Source: an uncultured Bacilli bacterium
Lineage (GTDB): Bacteria > Bacillota_I > Bacilli_A > ML615J-28 > CAG-313
Length of the DNA stretch: 33,481 nt
Assembly: GCA_904501965.1 (NCBI GenBank)
Contig: CAJGCS010000001.1
Coordinates: forward strand, 1-33,481
Reading direction: 5' to 3'
Below are positions 22,701 to 30,282 of the stretch, one piece after another. Position 1 is the stretch's first letter. Every line of letters starts with the position of its first letter. The notes beneath the pieces were generated by a model that did not search any database, had not been told where the DNA came from, and saw only the letters and a program-made list of their open reading frames with translations. The position numbers and the translations under genes were made by a program.

Positions 22701-23765
22701 CATGCAAATAATGTATATATGGAAAGTTCATTAAGACAATTCCAATTCCAATATGATTATAAAGATGGTACTTCAGGTTATGGAACTTATTCACTTCCTG
22801 AAAAACAAATCTTCTTAATGATGTTCGTTCGTGATGATATTATGAATGAACTTGGTTTAACTGAAATGATACCTGATACTTGGGATGAAATGATTGACTT
22901 AATTGCAGAATTACAAACTGACCAATTACAATTCTATCTACCAGTTAACTCTGAAGGTGCATCAGCACTTAACCCAATTTTCGTATCTAAGTTATATCAA
23001 CAAGGTGCAAGCATTTATGCATCTGATAATAGATCTACAGGTTTCAAGAGTGATGAAGCTATGAAAGCATTTGAAGAATGGACAGAATATTACACATTAT
23101 ATTCATTCCCATTAGCTGCTAACTTTACAAACCGTTTCCGTTCTGGTGAACAACCAATCGGTATTTCTTATTATGAATTATATAATACACTAAGTGTATT
23201 TGCTCCTGAGCTTAAAGGTCGTTGGTCATTCCATCAAATTCCTGGTACTCAAAAAGAAATTGAACTAGTAGATGATAATGGCAATAAGACTGGTGAAACA
23301 GTTGAATATATTGACAGAACAGCAGTAGCATCTGGTACAGGTTGTGTTATGATGAGACAATCTGGTGGTTCTGCAAAACATCAACAAGATTCTATGGACG
23401 CTGCTTGGGAATTTATGAAATGGTGGTCTTCAGCTGAAACACAAACTTCATTCGGTCGTGAAATGGAAGGTATCTTAGGTTCAGCAGCAAGACATACTAC
23501 TGCAAACGTTAAAGCATTACAACAACTTGCATGGAAGAAATCTGACCTTACTGTATTAATGCAACAATGGTCTTCAGTACATGAAATTCCACAAATCGCA
23601 GGTAGTTACATTACTGGTCGTGAAATCGAAAATGCATATCGTCAAGTAATTAATAACGGTTATAATCCTCGTGAAGTATTATATGAATATGCAGGAAAAA
23701 TTGATATTGAAATTGATAGAAAACGTCAAGAGTTTGGCTTAAAGATGTCAGGCGAAGGCAATTAA
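19767..23765 (+). CDS. Very large solute-binding protein with two carbohydrate-binding-like modules
   Basis: A 1332-residue exported protein. The last 600 residues (about 731-1332) are a sugar-type extracellular solute-binding domain (IDVWMTLGRDQAN, IGPDVALN, and near the end AWEFMKWWSS). Before it lie two CBM6/35-like sandwiches, at about 168-324 and 413-562 (the second opening with ARIEAEN and having DGFYNISMRAKQN), then a helical region (565-695) and an amphipathic or membrane-like segment IWDSVVSFVLSFF (698-710). The N-terminal signal probably ends at KVVA; Cys20 sits inside the hydrophobic core, so a lipoprotein anchor is doubtful. Ordinary binding proteins have 400-550 residues. It is followed by the MalFG-like permeases and is thus their receptor. 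The added modules suggest capture of polymeric or surface-bound glycan. Confidence 0.83.
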   Translation: MSRTNLKHIKRIFTIVMVACAGILAFSNFKGLNKVVAEENPEISFDDVSTYVDNEYDSYLEEQYYNHAEKQKEYTIVTSDINPINASNYHKEGTDIYYNGDFVTIKAIISNGYLFKEESTSYNYDTDIYEVININDINKDEGVSLDLIASKTVILKQDNEDGSSTYYRENVKLANLQNVKFDEMLLQQDEGKVTWEVVVPKAGFYNLAMSYYPITGNSSNIERSLAINGKIPFDGADTFSFSRIWQDRESSYEFDENGNKIGLKTDVKGNDLKPKQVENPYLISSYFRDDMGYVNEPYMFYFNEGPNYITFVSVKEPVLIDQLILEGKTVYSTWKFGDIDTNIEVNYNDEVVFKENIVVENGQERKVTSWWINDKDTKIEHKDVEPVKALKQKGILTYKEYLELHKDKKNATSSPARIEAENTFTKSSPTLYPSTDRSSSQTYPFSYTTTKLNVIGGTNWQVLGDWITWQVTVPEDGFYNISMRAKQNMVRGMYSSRKVYINDEILFDELNDVQFKYKNNWQIVTLGNDTEDFLFYLEAGQTYTIKMEVTLGQYAPLIEDLQVCIDELSAIYRMIIAHTTVTPKAGTDYQLKKNFPSLESDLIRNRDELVRISNEISAISGGKSDKTGVIDNVVIQLKDFIKDVEIIPTRLSTFSSNVSSLGTLLNTLRELPLQLDWVWVHAPEEKLPAANENFFRKIWDSVVSFVLSFFLDYSSISQTEEQEIVGEVVDIDVWMTLGRDQANVIRSLIDTDFAKKNPNIRVELKLTAGDVLLKATLAGIGPDVALNVDSSLPVNYALRNAVMDLSDRIYEYEYKLETKDGKLALGKDKLPILAKDSSGSYTYATDSLGNKVIQATYLLAEDMKKSSDSSLPTVTDIQLFMNRTYPTYFDALREEIRSKGVEESAVEKELIVLLSTEVVMKAGMAIPTYLYELYPSMFSVLRNIDNSKIVSKLVKDQDFLMIPQYTDFNFWEQTGVYNHANNVYMESSLRQFQFQYDYKDGTSGYGTYSLPEKQIFLMMFVRDDIMNELGLTEMIPDTWDEMIDLIAELQTDQLQFYLPVNSEGASALNPIFVSKLYQQGASIYASDNRSTGFKSDEAMKAFEEWTEYYTLYSFPLAANFTNRFRSGEQPIGISYYELYNTLSVFAPELKGRWSFHQIPGTQKEIELVDDNGNKTGETVEYIDRTAVASGTGCVMMRQSGGSAKHQQDSMDAAWEFMKWWSSAETQTSFGREMEGILGSAARHTTANVKALQQLAWKKSDLTVLMQQWSSVHEIPQIAGSYITGREIENAYRQVINNGYNPREVLYEYAGKIDIEIDRKRQEFGLKMSGEGN

Positions 23766-23779
23766 TAAGGAGGAATAAA

Positions 23780-25144
23780 ATGGATATAGCATTATATATT
23801 ATATTTGGTATTTCAGTTGTTGCATTAGCAGTTTTATTCTTCTTTGTATTAAAAGGAGCTAAGAAAAAAACTGGTGGTTTCCAAAAAGAAATCAAAGCTC
23901 CTAAAGTTAAAAAACCTGAAAAATCTCGTGAAGAAAAAGCACGAGAAAAAGCAGAATTAAAAGCTGCAATGAAAGTTAAAAGAGCTGAATGGAAAGCTGA
24001 AGATAAAATATTCGATGATAAGTGCAAAGCTAATATTGTTGAGTTCAAAAAAGAAGTTAAAGAGAAAAAACCTCGTTACTTAGAACTTAAAAAAGCATAT
24101 CATGAAACAGTTAAATCTAAGAAAAATGATCAAGCAATTATTGATGAATATGTAGCTTATAGTAAAGAATATGAACGCTTACTTCAAAAGTTAAGAATCG
24201 AAAAAGATCGTATTTCTTTAATCAAGAAAGTTGATAGATGGAGTAAACGTGGAGGCAAATTAAGAAGGGAAATATTCGTTAAGAGACAATATTACTATTT
24301 AGTAGCTCCTTATACAATTTTATTCTTCATATTTACTGTTTTACCAGTTTTAATGTCTTTAGTATTAAGTTTCACAAACTTCAACTTACTTGAATTCCCA
24401 GACTGGGTTGGATGGGATAACTACATGCAATTATTCGTTAACGATAAAGTATTTATTATCGCTCTTCGTAATACTGCATTACTTGCTGTTGTAACTGGTC
24501 CACTTAGTTATATTATGGCATTCGTATTCGCATGGCTAATTAATGAATTAAAACCTCTTCTAAGAAGTTTCATGACATTAATCTTCTATGCTCCATCTAT
24601 TTCAGGTAACGTATACTTAATCTGGAAATTAATTTTCTCAAGTGATATTTATGGTTATGCTAATGCATACTTAATTCAATTTGGTATCATTGATGAACCA
24701 ATCACTTGGTTACAAGATTCAACATATATTATTTGGATCTTAATTATCGTACAATTATGGTTATCACTTGGTGTAAGTTTCTTATCATTCATCGCTGGTT
24801 TACAAAGTGTTGATAGAATTTACTACGAAGCTGGTGCTATCGATGGTATTAAAAACCGTTGGCAAGAATTATGGTACATAACTCTTCCACAAATGAAATC
24901 ACAATTATTATTCGGTGCCGTAATGCAAATTACATCGAGTTTGTCGGTAGCTGCGGTATCAATAAATATCGCCGGATTCCCGTCAATCGAGTATGCCGGA
25001 CACACAATTATTACTCACTTAATGGACTTCGGTAACCTAAGAATGGAAATGGGTTATGCGTCTGCAATTGCAACTATCTTATTCATTATCATGATTGTTG
25101 CAAATATGTTAGTAAGAAAAATTTTAAGAAGGATAGGTTCATAG
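23780..25144 (+). CDS. MalF-like sugar ABC permease with 170-residue N-terminal extension
   Basis: Inner-membrane permease of a CUT1-type sugar importer. The core (about 170-454) has six helices and the ATPase-contact EAA loop YEAGAIDGI...ITLP (about 348-372). In front of it is an unusual extension: one extra membrane helix (about 4-24), then about 140 residues rich in Lys, Glu and Ala that read as a charged coiled coil (EEKAREKAELKAAMK and later repeats), leading to the first core helix near YYYLVAPYTI. Typical MalF-like proteins of Firmicutes have about 300 residues. The ATG follows a perfect AAGGAGGAATAA spacing. A short stretch near 24930-25005 uses codons unlike the rest. No ATPase gene is present; a shared MsmX-like one is presumed. 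Confidence 0.88.
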   Translation: MDIALYIIFGISVVALAVLFFFVLKGAKKKTGGFQKEIKAPKVKKPEKSREEKAREKAELKAAMKVKRAEWKAEDKIFDDKCKANIVEFKKEVKEKKPRYLELKKAYHETVKSKKNDQAIIDEYVAYSKEYERLLQKLRIEKDRISLIKKVDRWSKRGGKLRREIFVKRQYYYLVAPYTILFFIFTVLPVLMSLVLSFTNFNLLEFPDWVGWDNYMQLFVNDKVFIIALRNTALLAVVTGPLSYIMAFVFAWLINELKPLLRSFMTLIFYAPSISGNVYLIWKLIFSSDIYGYANAYLIQFGIIDEPITWLQDSTYIIWILIIVQLWLSLGVSFLSFIAGLQSVDRIYYEAGAIDGIKNRWQELWYITLPQMKSQLLFGAVMQITSSLSVAAVSINIAGFPSIEYAGHTIITHLMDFGNLRMEMGYASAIATILFIIMIVANMLVRKILRRIGS

Positions 25145-25145
25145 T

Positions 25146-26171
25146 ATGGCTTTAGGTAAAATTAAAGTAGATGACGATCAATTAGCTGGTGTTCAACTGT
25201 CTAAGGCTGAAAAGAAACGCCTTCGTCGTCAAGAAAAGAAATTAAAGAAGTATGGTATTAGAGACGAAAGTAAAATGAATAAAGTAGAAAAATTCTTCTA
25301 CAATATTCAAAAACGTCGTCGTATTAAAAAACGTAAACGTGTTAGCCGAAGCTTTATCGGTGATGCTGCACTATTCTTATTACTATGTGCTTTCGGTGCA
25401 TTCAGTGCTTATCCGCTTGTATATACAATTTTTGCAGCTTTTAAACCACTTGCAGAATTATTTATTTATCCACCTAAACTATTCGTAATGAATCCAACAC
25501 TTGATAACTTCAGTGACTTATCTAACCTTTTATCAGATTCATGGGTACCGTTTAGTAGATATTTATTTAACACAGTATTTATTACACTTGGTGGTACAGT
25601 TGGTCACGTGCTTATTGCATCAATGGCTGCTTATCCACTTGCAAAACACAAATTCCCAGGAAGCGTGTTTATTTTCCAAATGGTTGTTTATTCATTAATG
25701 TTCGCAGGTCAAGTAACAGATACTCCAAGATACATGATTTTCAGTTTCTTAGGATTAGTTGATACTCCGCTTGCAATTATCGTTCCAGCCTTTGCTTATT
25801 CACTTGGTTTATACTTAATGAAGCAGTTTATGAGTGATATTCCAACAGAGCTAATTGAATCAGCTAAGATTGACGGTGCGAATGAATTCCAAATTTATTG
25901 GAAAATCGTTATGCCACTAGTTAAACCAGCATGGTTAACATTAATTATCTTATTATTCCAAAACTTATGGAATACAGATGGTGGTACATTCATTTATAGT
26001 GAAGCTAAGAAACCTTTAAGTTATGCGTTACACCAAATCGTTGCTGGTGGTATCGCAAGAACAGGTACTTCAGCTGCAGTTATGCTAATTATGATGGCAG
26101 TGCCAATTACAGTATTTATCTTGTCACAAAGTCAAATCATTGAAACAATGGCACACTCAGGTATGAAATAG
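25146..26171 (+). CDS. MalG-like sugar ABC permease with basic N-terminal extension
   Basis: Second permease subunit, 341 residues. The six-helix core (about 68-341) includes the EAA loop ESAKIDGANEF...MPLVKPA (about 237-261) and the usual late proline-rich turn. The first 67 residues are very basic (KKRLRRQEKKLKK, QKRRRIKKRKR) and lie on the cytoplasmic side, where they could meet RNA, lipid heads or the charged extension of the MalF partner. Usual MalG proteins have about 275-300 residues. It starts two bases after the MalF stop, and the next gene follows after 18 bases. Together with the binding protein it should import oligosaccharides once an ATPase joins. Confidence 0.9.
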   Translation: MALGKIKVDDDQLAGVQLSKAEKKRLRRQEKKLKKYGIRDESKMNKVEKFFYNIQKRRRIKKRKRVSRSFIGDAALFLLLCAFGAFSAYPLVYTIFAAFKPLAELFIYPPKLFVMNPTLDNFSDLSNLLSDSWVPFSRYLFNTVFITLGGTVGHVLIASMAAYPLAKHKFPGSVFIFQMVVYSLMFAGQVTDTPRYMIFSFLGLVDTPLAIIVPAFAYSLGLYLMKQFMSDIPTELIESAKIDGANEFQIYWKIVMPLVKPAWLTLIILLFQNLWNTDGGTFIYSEAKKPLSYALHQIVAGGIARTGTSAAVMLIMMAVPITVFILSQSQIIETMAHSGMK

Positions 26172-26189
26172 GAAATAGAGGTTAGAGTT

Positions 26190-29100
26190 ATGAGAAAAAT
26201 GAAAAATTTATTTAAAACATTAACAATCATCGCTTTAGTCTTTGGTTTCTTCTTTGCACCAATCTTTGGTAGTGCTAAAGCAATGAGTTATAACTATGAT
26301 TTCTGGAAAAATATTATTCCTTCTGCTGAAGGTATTGCTCATAAAGATACTTTCTATTCTGAAAATATTGAATATTACAAAAATGATGAATATGAACTTA
26401 AAGTAGAACAATTAAATAAACTATTAGATGATTTATCATTAAGTGATATTAAAGAGGTTGTATCAAAACCTAATTATAAAGAAATCACAGCTGATGATTA
26501 TAACAATGCAATTATTGCAATTGATGCAAAAGACTTAAATGATGAGACAAAAATAAATCTTAAAATCTTAATTAATCTGAAAAAAGAATACGAAGCTGAT
26601 CCAAACTTATATAAATCAATAAGCTTTAATACAATTACTGATATTCAAGTTTATGGAGATTATTTATATGTTTTATCAACTCCTACAGCAATGGACATTT
26701 CAAACGTTACTGGTACTGCAAGAGTTGCAGAACTTACTCAATTAATCATTATCAATAAAGAAATGAAATGGGAAACATGCATTAATGAATTTGAAATTAC
26801 AGAAAATGTAAGAGATTCGTTTGATGATTATTATCAATGGAATAGACTTAGTTTCTCTTCTGTTGCAACTGGTAAAAACCATACAGTTGCTGTAGATACA
26901 TCAGGAAATATTTGGGCATGGGGCTCAAATGAATATGGTCAAATTGGTATTGACCCATCAGTAGAAACTTATGTTGCAGAGCCTAAACAAATCACTTGGA
27001 TAGGTGATAAAAATGCAAGAGCATACACAAAAGTATTTGCTACAGATTACGCAACATTCGCTCTTGATTCAAATAATAATTTATGGGCATTTGGTAAAAA
27101 TGAAAATCATTTAATTTCAGGTGAACAAAATGAAGATTTTTATCAACATGAATTAATTAATATTGAATTAAAAGATACTATTGATGAAAATAACCCAGAA
27201 ACAGAAGTTACTGGTACTGTAAAAGTAGTAAGTGTTGCTGATGACCACATTTTCGTAATTGATAGCGAAAGCCGTGTGTGGGCATGGGGTGACAATAGTG
27301 ATAGATTACTTCAAGTTGAAAAAATTACAGAAGACATTGTTAAATCACCAAAACTTACAACTATTAATTTAACAAGAGAAGATAAATATAATCTTGATTC
27401 AGCAGGTAACCCTACAATAATCAAATTAAAACCAGTTGATATTCAAGCTGGTCAAAACCATACTGTAATTGTTGATGATGAAGCATCACTTTGGGCATGG
27501 GGATCAAATGATTATGGTCAACTTGGTTTAGGAGATTTTGTAAAAAGAACTGTTCCTACATTAGTTGAATTAAAGAAAAATAATGTTAAGGTTGGTGTAG
27601 CTTCAATTGCCGTTGGTCAAAACCATACAGCTCTTGTAGACAAACTTGGTGGTTTATGGGCATTTGGTTCAAATAGTCACTGTCAAATTGGTTTAAGTAC
27701 AGAAGATGGACTTACATTTGCACAACCATATGCATATTTCCATAAAAACATCGAATATACAAAAGTATTTGCTTTTGGAAATACAACATATGCAATTGAT
27801 ATGTCATATCAATCATATGTATTTGGTCAAAATGATCATTATCAATTAGGCTTTGTTGAAGAGGGAAAAGATTCAAGTCAATTACCTTATTCAATTAATC
27901 CAAATAATGTTTCATTAACATTTGTTGCTAACAGTGGTGATGCTACATTCGGTATTGACTCTTCAAATCGTTTATGGATTTGGGGTACAAGTGATACTAA
28001 ATTAGGATTTGGTTCAACAGAAGATATTAAAAATCCTAAATATAGTGACACAAGATTAGAATTAAATAATATTGCTATTGGCCGTTTAGAAAATTCAGAT
28101 ATTTATAAACGTGCAATCTATGTTGCTCATTCAAAAGATGAAACAAAACCTGCAGTTTACTTAAGAAGTGCTGCTGGTATCGCAGTAGATGAAAACTTCA
28201 TTTACATTGCAGACACACAAAATTCAAGAATTTTAAAAATTAATAAACTTACATATGTTGTTGAAGATGTTTGCTTAACTCCAGCAAATACAACATTCAA
28301 ACAATTAAATTTAGACTCAACTGTTCTACAAGCCGTTTCTCTTCGTCAATTTAAACCTACTAAAATTACAGTGTCTCCTACAGGTAGAGTTTATGCAATT
28401 GCAGAACAAGTTTACGAAGGTATTATTGAGTTTAATAAACAAGGTGATTATAACCGTTACTTAGGACAAAACGATGTTGTTGCAAATCCGCTTAAAGAAA
28501 TGCTTCGTGATTATTTAACTGAAGAACAACTTGCATCATTTGCCTTAACACTTCCACCACTATTTACAAGTATTAGTACAGATAGTAAAGGGTTCATTTA
28601 TGCGACATCTTACCCTGATACAGAATCTGGTTCTATTGCTGGTCAAAACATGGTTAAAGCAATTAATACATCTGGTAAAGACTGTATGAAACGTAATGGT
28701 TATGTAGCACCAAATGGTGATGCTGTTTATATTTCATCATCACAAAATTCTAAAGCAATTTTAGGCCCATCATATTTAGTTGACGTTGCAGTTAATAAAG
28801 ATGGTAACTTCACTGTTGTAGATGAAGTAAGAGGTCGTTTATTTACATATGACCTTGATGGTAACTTATTATATATCGCTGGTGATCAACCAGGTGGTAC
28901 AAAACAAAATGCATCAGGTTTATCTGAAAATATTATTAAACCAGTTGCAATTGATTATATGTATCGTACTTATACAAATGCTGATGGCGAAGAAATCAAT
29001 GACCAATTAATCATTGTTGCTGACCAACAATCTAAGAGCTTAATGTATTACGAAACTACAGAATTTGGACGTTTAGTAAATGAAGCTACTGGAGCTTATA

Positions 29101-29495
29101 ACCGTGGTGTTGATACTCGTGAAGAAGCAATTGCGGTTAGAGTTATTTGGGAAGAAGTTCGTCAAAGAAATACTAACTATGAATTAGCATACTTAGGTAT
29201 TGGTAAATGTATTTTAGTTGAAAGTGACTATGTTGAAGGTAAAACTGCAAAAGATATCACAAATGAACAATTAAAACTTTACCAAGAAGCTATGAAAAAC
29301 TTTAGACTTGCTCACTCTGGTACTTATTATTCAAAAGCATTTGGACGTTATCGTGACCAAATCTTAAGTGATAACTTCAGTTGGATTATGACAGCTGCTG
29401 TTATTATTGCAGTTGGTGCCGCAGGATGGTTTGTTTACAAAACTATCAAAGCAAAACAAGCTAAAAAAATTAAAGTGCAAGGAGGAAGTAAGTAA
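26190..29495 (+). CDS. Membrane-anchored RCC1 + NHL double-propeller protein
   Basis: An 1101-residue exported protein. Signal peptide ends at AKA (29-31). After an alpha-helical region come seven RCC1-like repeats (about 220-610): WAWGSNEYGQIG, WAFGKNENH, WAWGDNSDR, WAWGSNDYGQLG, WAFGSNSHCQIG, YVFGQNDHYQLG and WIWGTSDT, enough for a full seven-bladed propeller. On both sides are NHL-type strands (ITDIQVYGDYLYVL before; AGIAVDENFIYIADTQNSRI and KITVSPTGRVYAI after), so the RCC1 propeller seems inserted into an NHL one. A TPR-like helical stretch (about 970-1055) precedes a C-terminal helix (about 1065-1083) and a basic end. It is translated between the permease and a Yip1 gene and is a likely surface partner of the importer. 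The exact role is unknown. Confidence 0.8.
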   Translation: MRKMKNLFKTLTIIALVFGFFFAPIFGSAKAMSYNYDFWKNIIPSAEGIAHKDTFYSENIEYYKNDEYELKVEQLNKLLDDLSLSDIKEVVSKPNYKEITADDYNNAIIAIDAKDLNDETKINLKILINLKKEYEADPNLYKSISFNTITDIQVYGDYLYVLSTPTAMDISNVTGTARVAELTQLIIINKEMKWETCINEFEITENVRDSFDDYYQWNRLSFSSVATGKNHTVAVDTSGNIWAWGSNEYGQIGIDPSVETYVAEPKQITWIGDKNARAYTKVFATDYATFALDSNNNLWAFGKNENHLISGEQNEDFYQHELINIELKDTIDENNPETEVTGTVKVVSVADDHIFVIDSESRVWAWGDNSDRLLQVEKITEDIVKSPKLTTINLTREDKYNLDSAGNPTIIKLKPVDIQAGQNHTVIVDDEASLWAWGSNDYGQLGLGDFVKRTVPTLVELKKNNVKVGVASIAVGQNHTALVDKLGGLWAFGSNSHCQIGLSTEDGLTFAQPYAYFHKNIEYTKVFAFGNTTYAIDMSYQSYVFGQNDHYQLGFVEEGKDSSQLPYSINPNNVSLTFVANSGDATFGIDSSNRLWIWGTSDTKLGFGSTEDIKNPKYSDTRLELNNIAIGRLENSDIYKRAIYVAHSKDETKPAVYLRSAAGIAVDENFIYIADTQNSRILKINKLTYVVEDVCLTPANTTFKQLNLDSTVLQAVSLRQFKPTKITVSPTGRVYAIAEQVYEGIIEFNKQGDYNRYLGQNDVVANPLKEMLRDYLTEEQLASFALTLPPLFTSISTDSKGFIYATSYPDTESGSIAGQNMVKAINTSGKDCMKRNGYVAPNGDAVYISSSQNSKAILGPSYLVDVAVNKDGNFTVVDEVRGRLFTYDLDGNLLYIAGDQPGGTKQNASGLSENIIKPVAIDYMYRTYTNADGEEINDQLIIVADQQSKSLMYYETTEFGRLVNEATGAYNRGVDTREEAIAVRVIWEEVRQRNTNYELAYLGIGKCILVESDYVEGKTAKDITNEQLKLYQEAMKNFRLAHSGTYYSKAFGRYRDQILSDNFSWIMTAAVIIAVGAAGWFVYKTIKAKQAKKIKVQGGSK

Positions 29496-30265
29496 TGATT
29501 TTAGAAGTTAAAATTATCTTAATTGCTCTTACAATCCTTGCTATTGCTGGTGTTGTTGGGCTAATCGTTGGTCTTGCAACTGGCAAACAAGAACTATGTT
29601 TAAAAATAGCAAAAGCTATTAAAGCAAAAATTGTTCAATTTTATAACGATGTTATTAAATTTCCAATTTACATCATTACACACCCAGTTCAAGGGTTTAA
29701 TGAATTTAAAGTTGAGAAAAAAGGTAAGATGTATGCAGCATTATCAATTCTTGCATTCTACATCTTAGTTCAAATCTTAACACCAAACTATGAAGGTGGA
29801 ACAACAAACGTTGCAAACCCAATGAATTTTAACAGTTTAAAAATTGTTGTATTTGGTGTTGTTCCTGTTATCTTAATCGCAGTTGCTAACTGGAGTATCA
29901 CATCATTATTTGATGGTAAAGGTAAAATGAAAGAAATCTTTATGATGATTTGTTACTGTTACTTCCCATTAGCAGTTTGTGGTTTATTAAGATTAATCGT
30001 TAGTAACTTTGTTACATCAGATGAAGTATTATTCTTAACTATTATTGATATAGTCGGTCTGTTTGGAACGGGTTATATGTTATTTATGGGGCTTGTCGTA
30101 ATTCATGAATACGGAGTATTTAAAACTATTATTTCAGTAATTGGTACTGTTGTTGCAATATTAATTATCTTATTCTTAGCATTATTAATATTCGACCTTG
30201 CTAACCAAGTATTTAGTTTCTTTAGCTCAATATTCAAAGAAATTATGGTAAGATTCATGTCGTAA
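29495..30265 (+). CDS. Yip1-family multi-pass membrane protein
   Basis: A 256-residue integral membrane protein with an N-terminal helix, a soluble stretch containing FYNDVIKFPIYIITHPVQGF (about 49-68), and five further helices (from about 82). The Pro-His-Pro element with a following E/KxGK leading into helices is the pattern of bacterial Yip1-domain proteins. Its role in bacteria is not established. The start codon overlaps the previous stop by one base (TAATG), with GGAGG just upstream inside that gene, so it is strictly co-translated with the propeller protein. Similar order of NHL, Yip1 and DUF5696 genes after a sugar transporter is, to my recollection, seen in other Firmicutes. It could anchor or assemble the surface complex. 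Confidence 0.75.
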   Translation: MILEVKIILIALTILAIAGVVGLIVGLATGKQELCLKIAKAIKAKIVQFYNDVIKFPIYIITHPVQGFNEFKVEKKGKMYAALSILAFYILVQILTPNYEGGTTNVANPMNFNSLKIVVFGVVPVILIAVANWSITSLFDGKGKMKEIFMMICYCYFPLAVCGLLRLIVSNFVTSDEVLFLTIIDIVGLFGTGYMLFMGLVVIHEYGVFKTIISVIGTVVAILIILFLALLIFDLANQVFSFFSSIFKEIMVRFMS

Positions 30266-30282
30266 AGGAGGGAGTATCGCAT

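Noticed and set aside
23650..24048. 132-codon minus-strand frame across the MalF start
   Set aside because: It lies fully opposite the binding-protein end and the Lys/Glu-rich MalF extension; such antisense frames arise from the skewed codons, and no promoter or binding site supports it.
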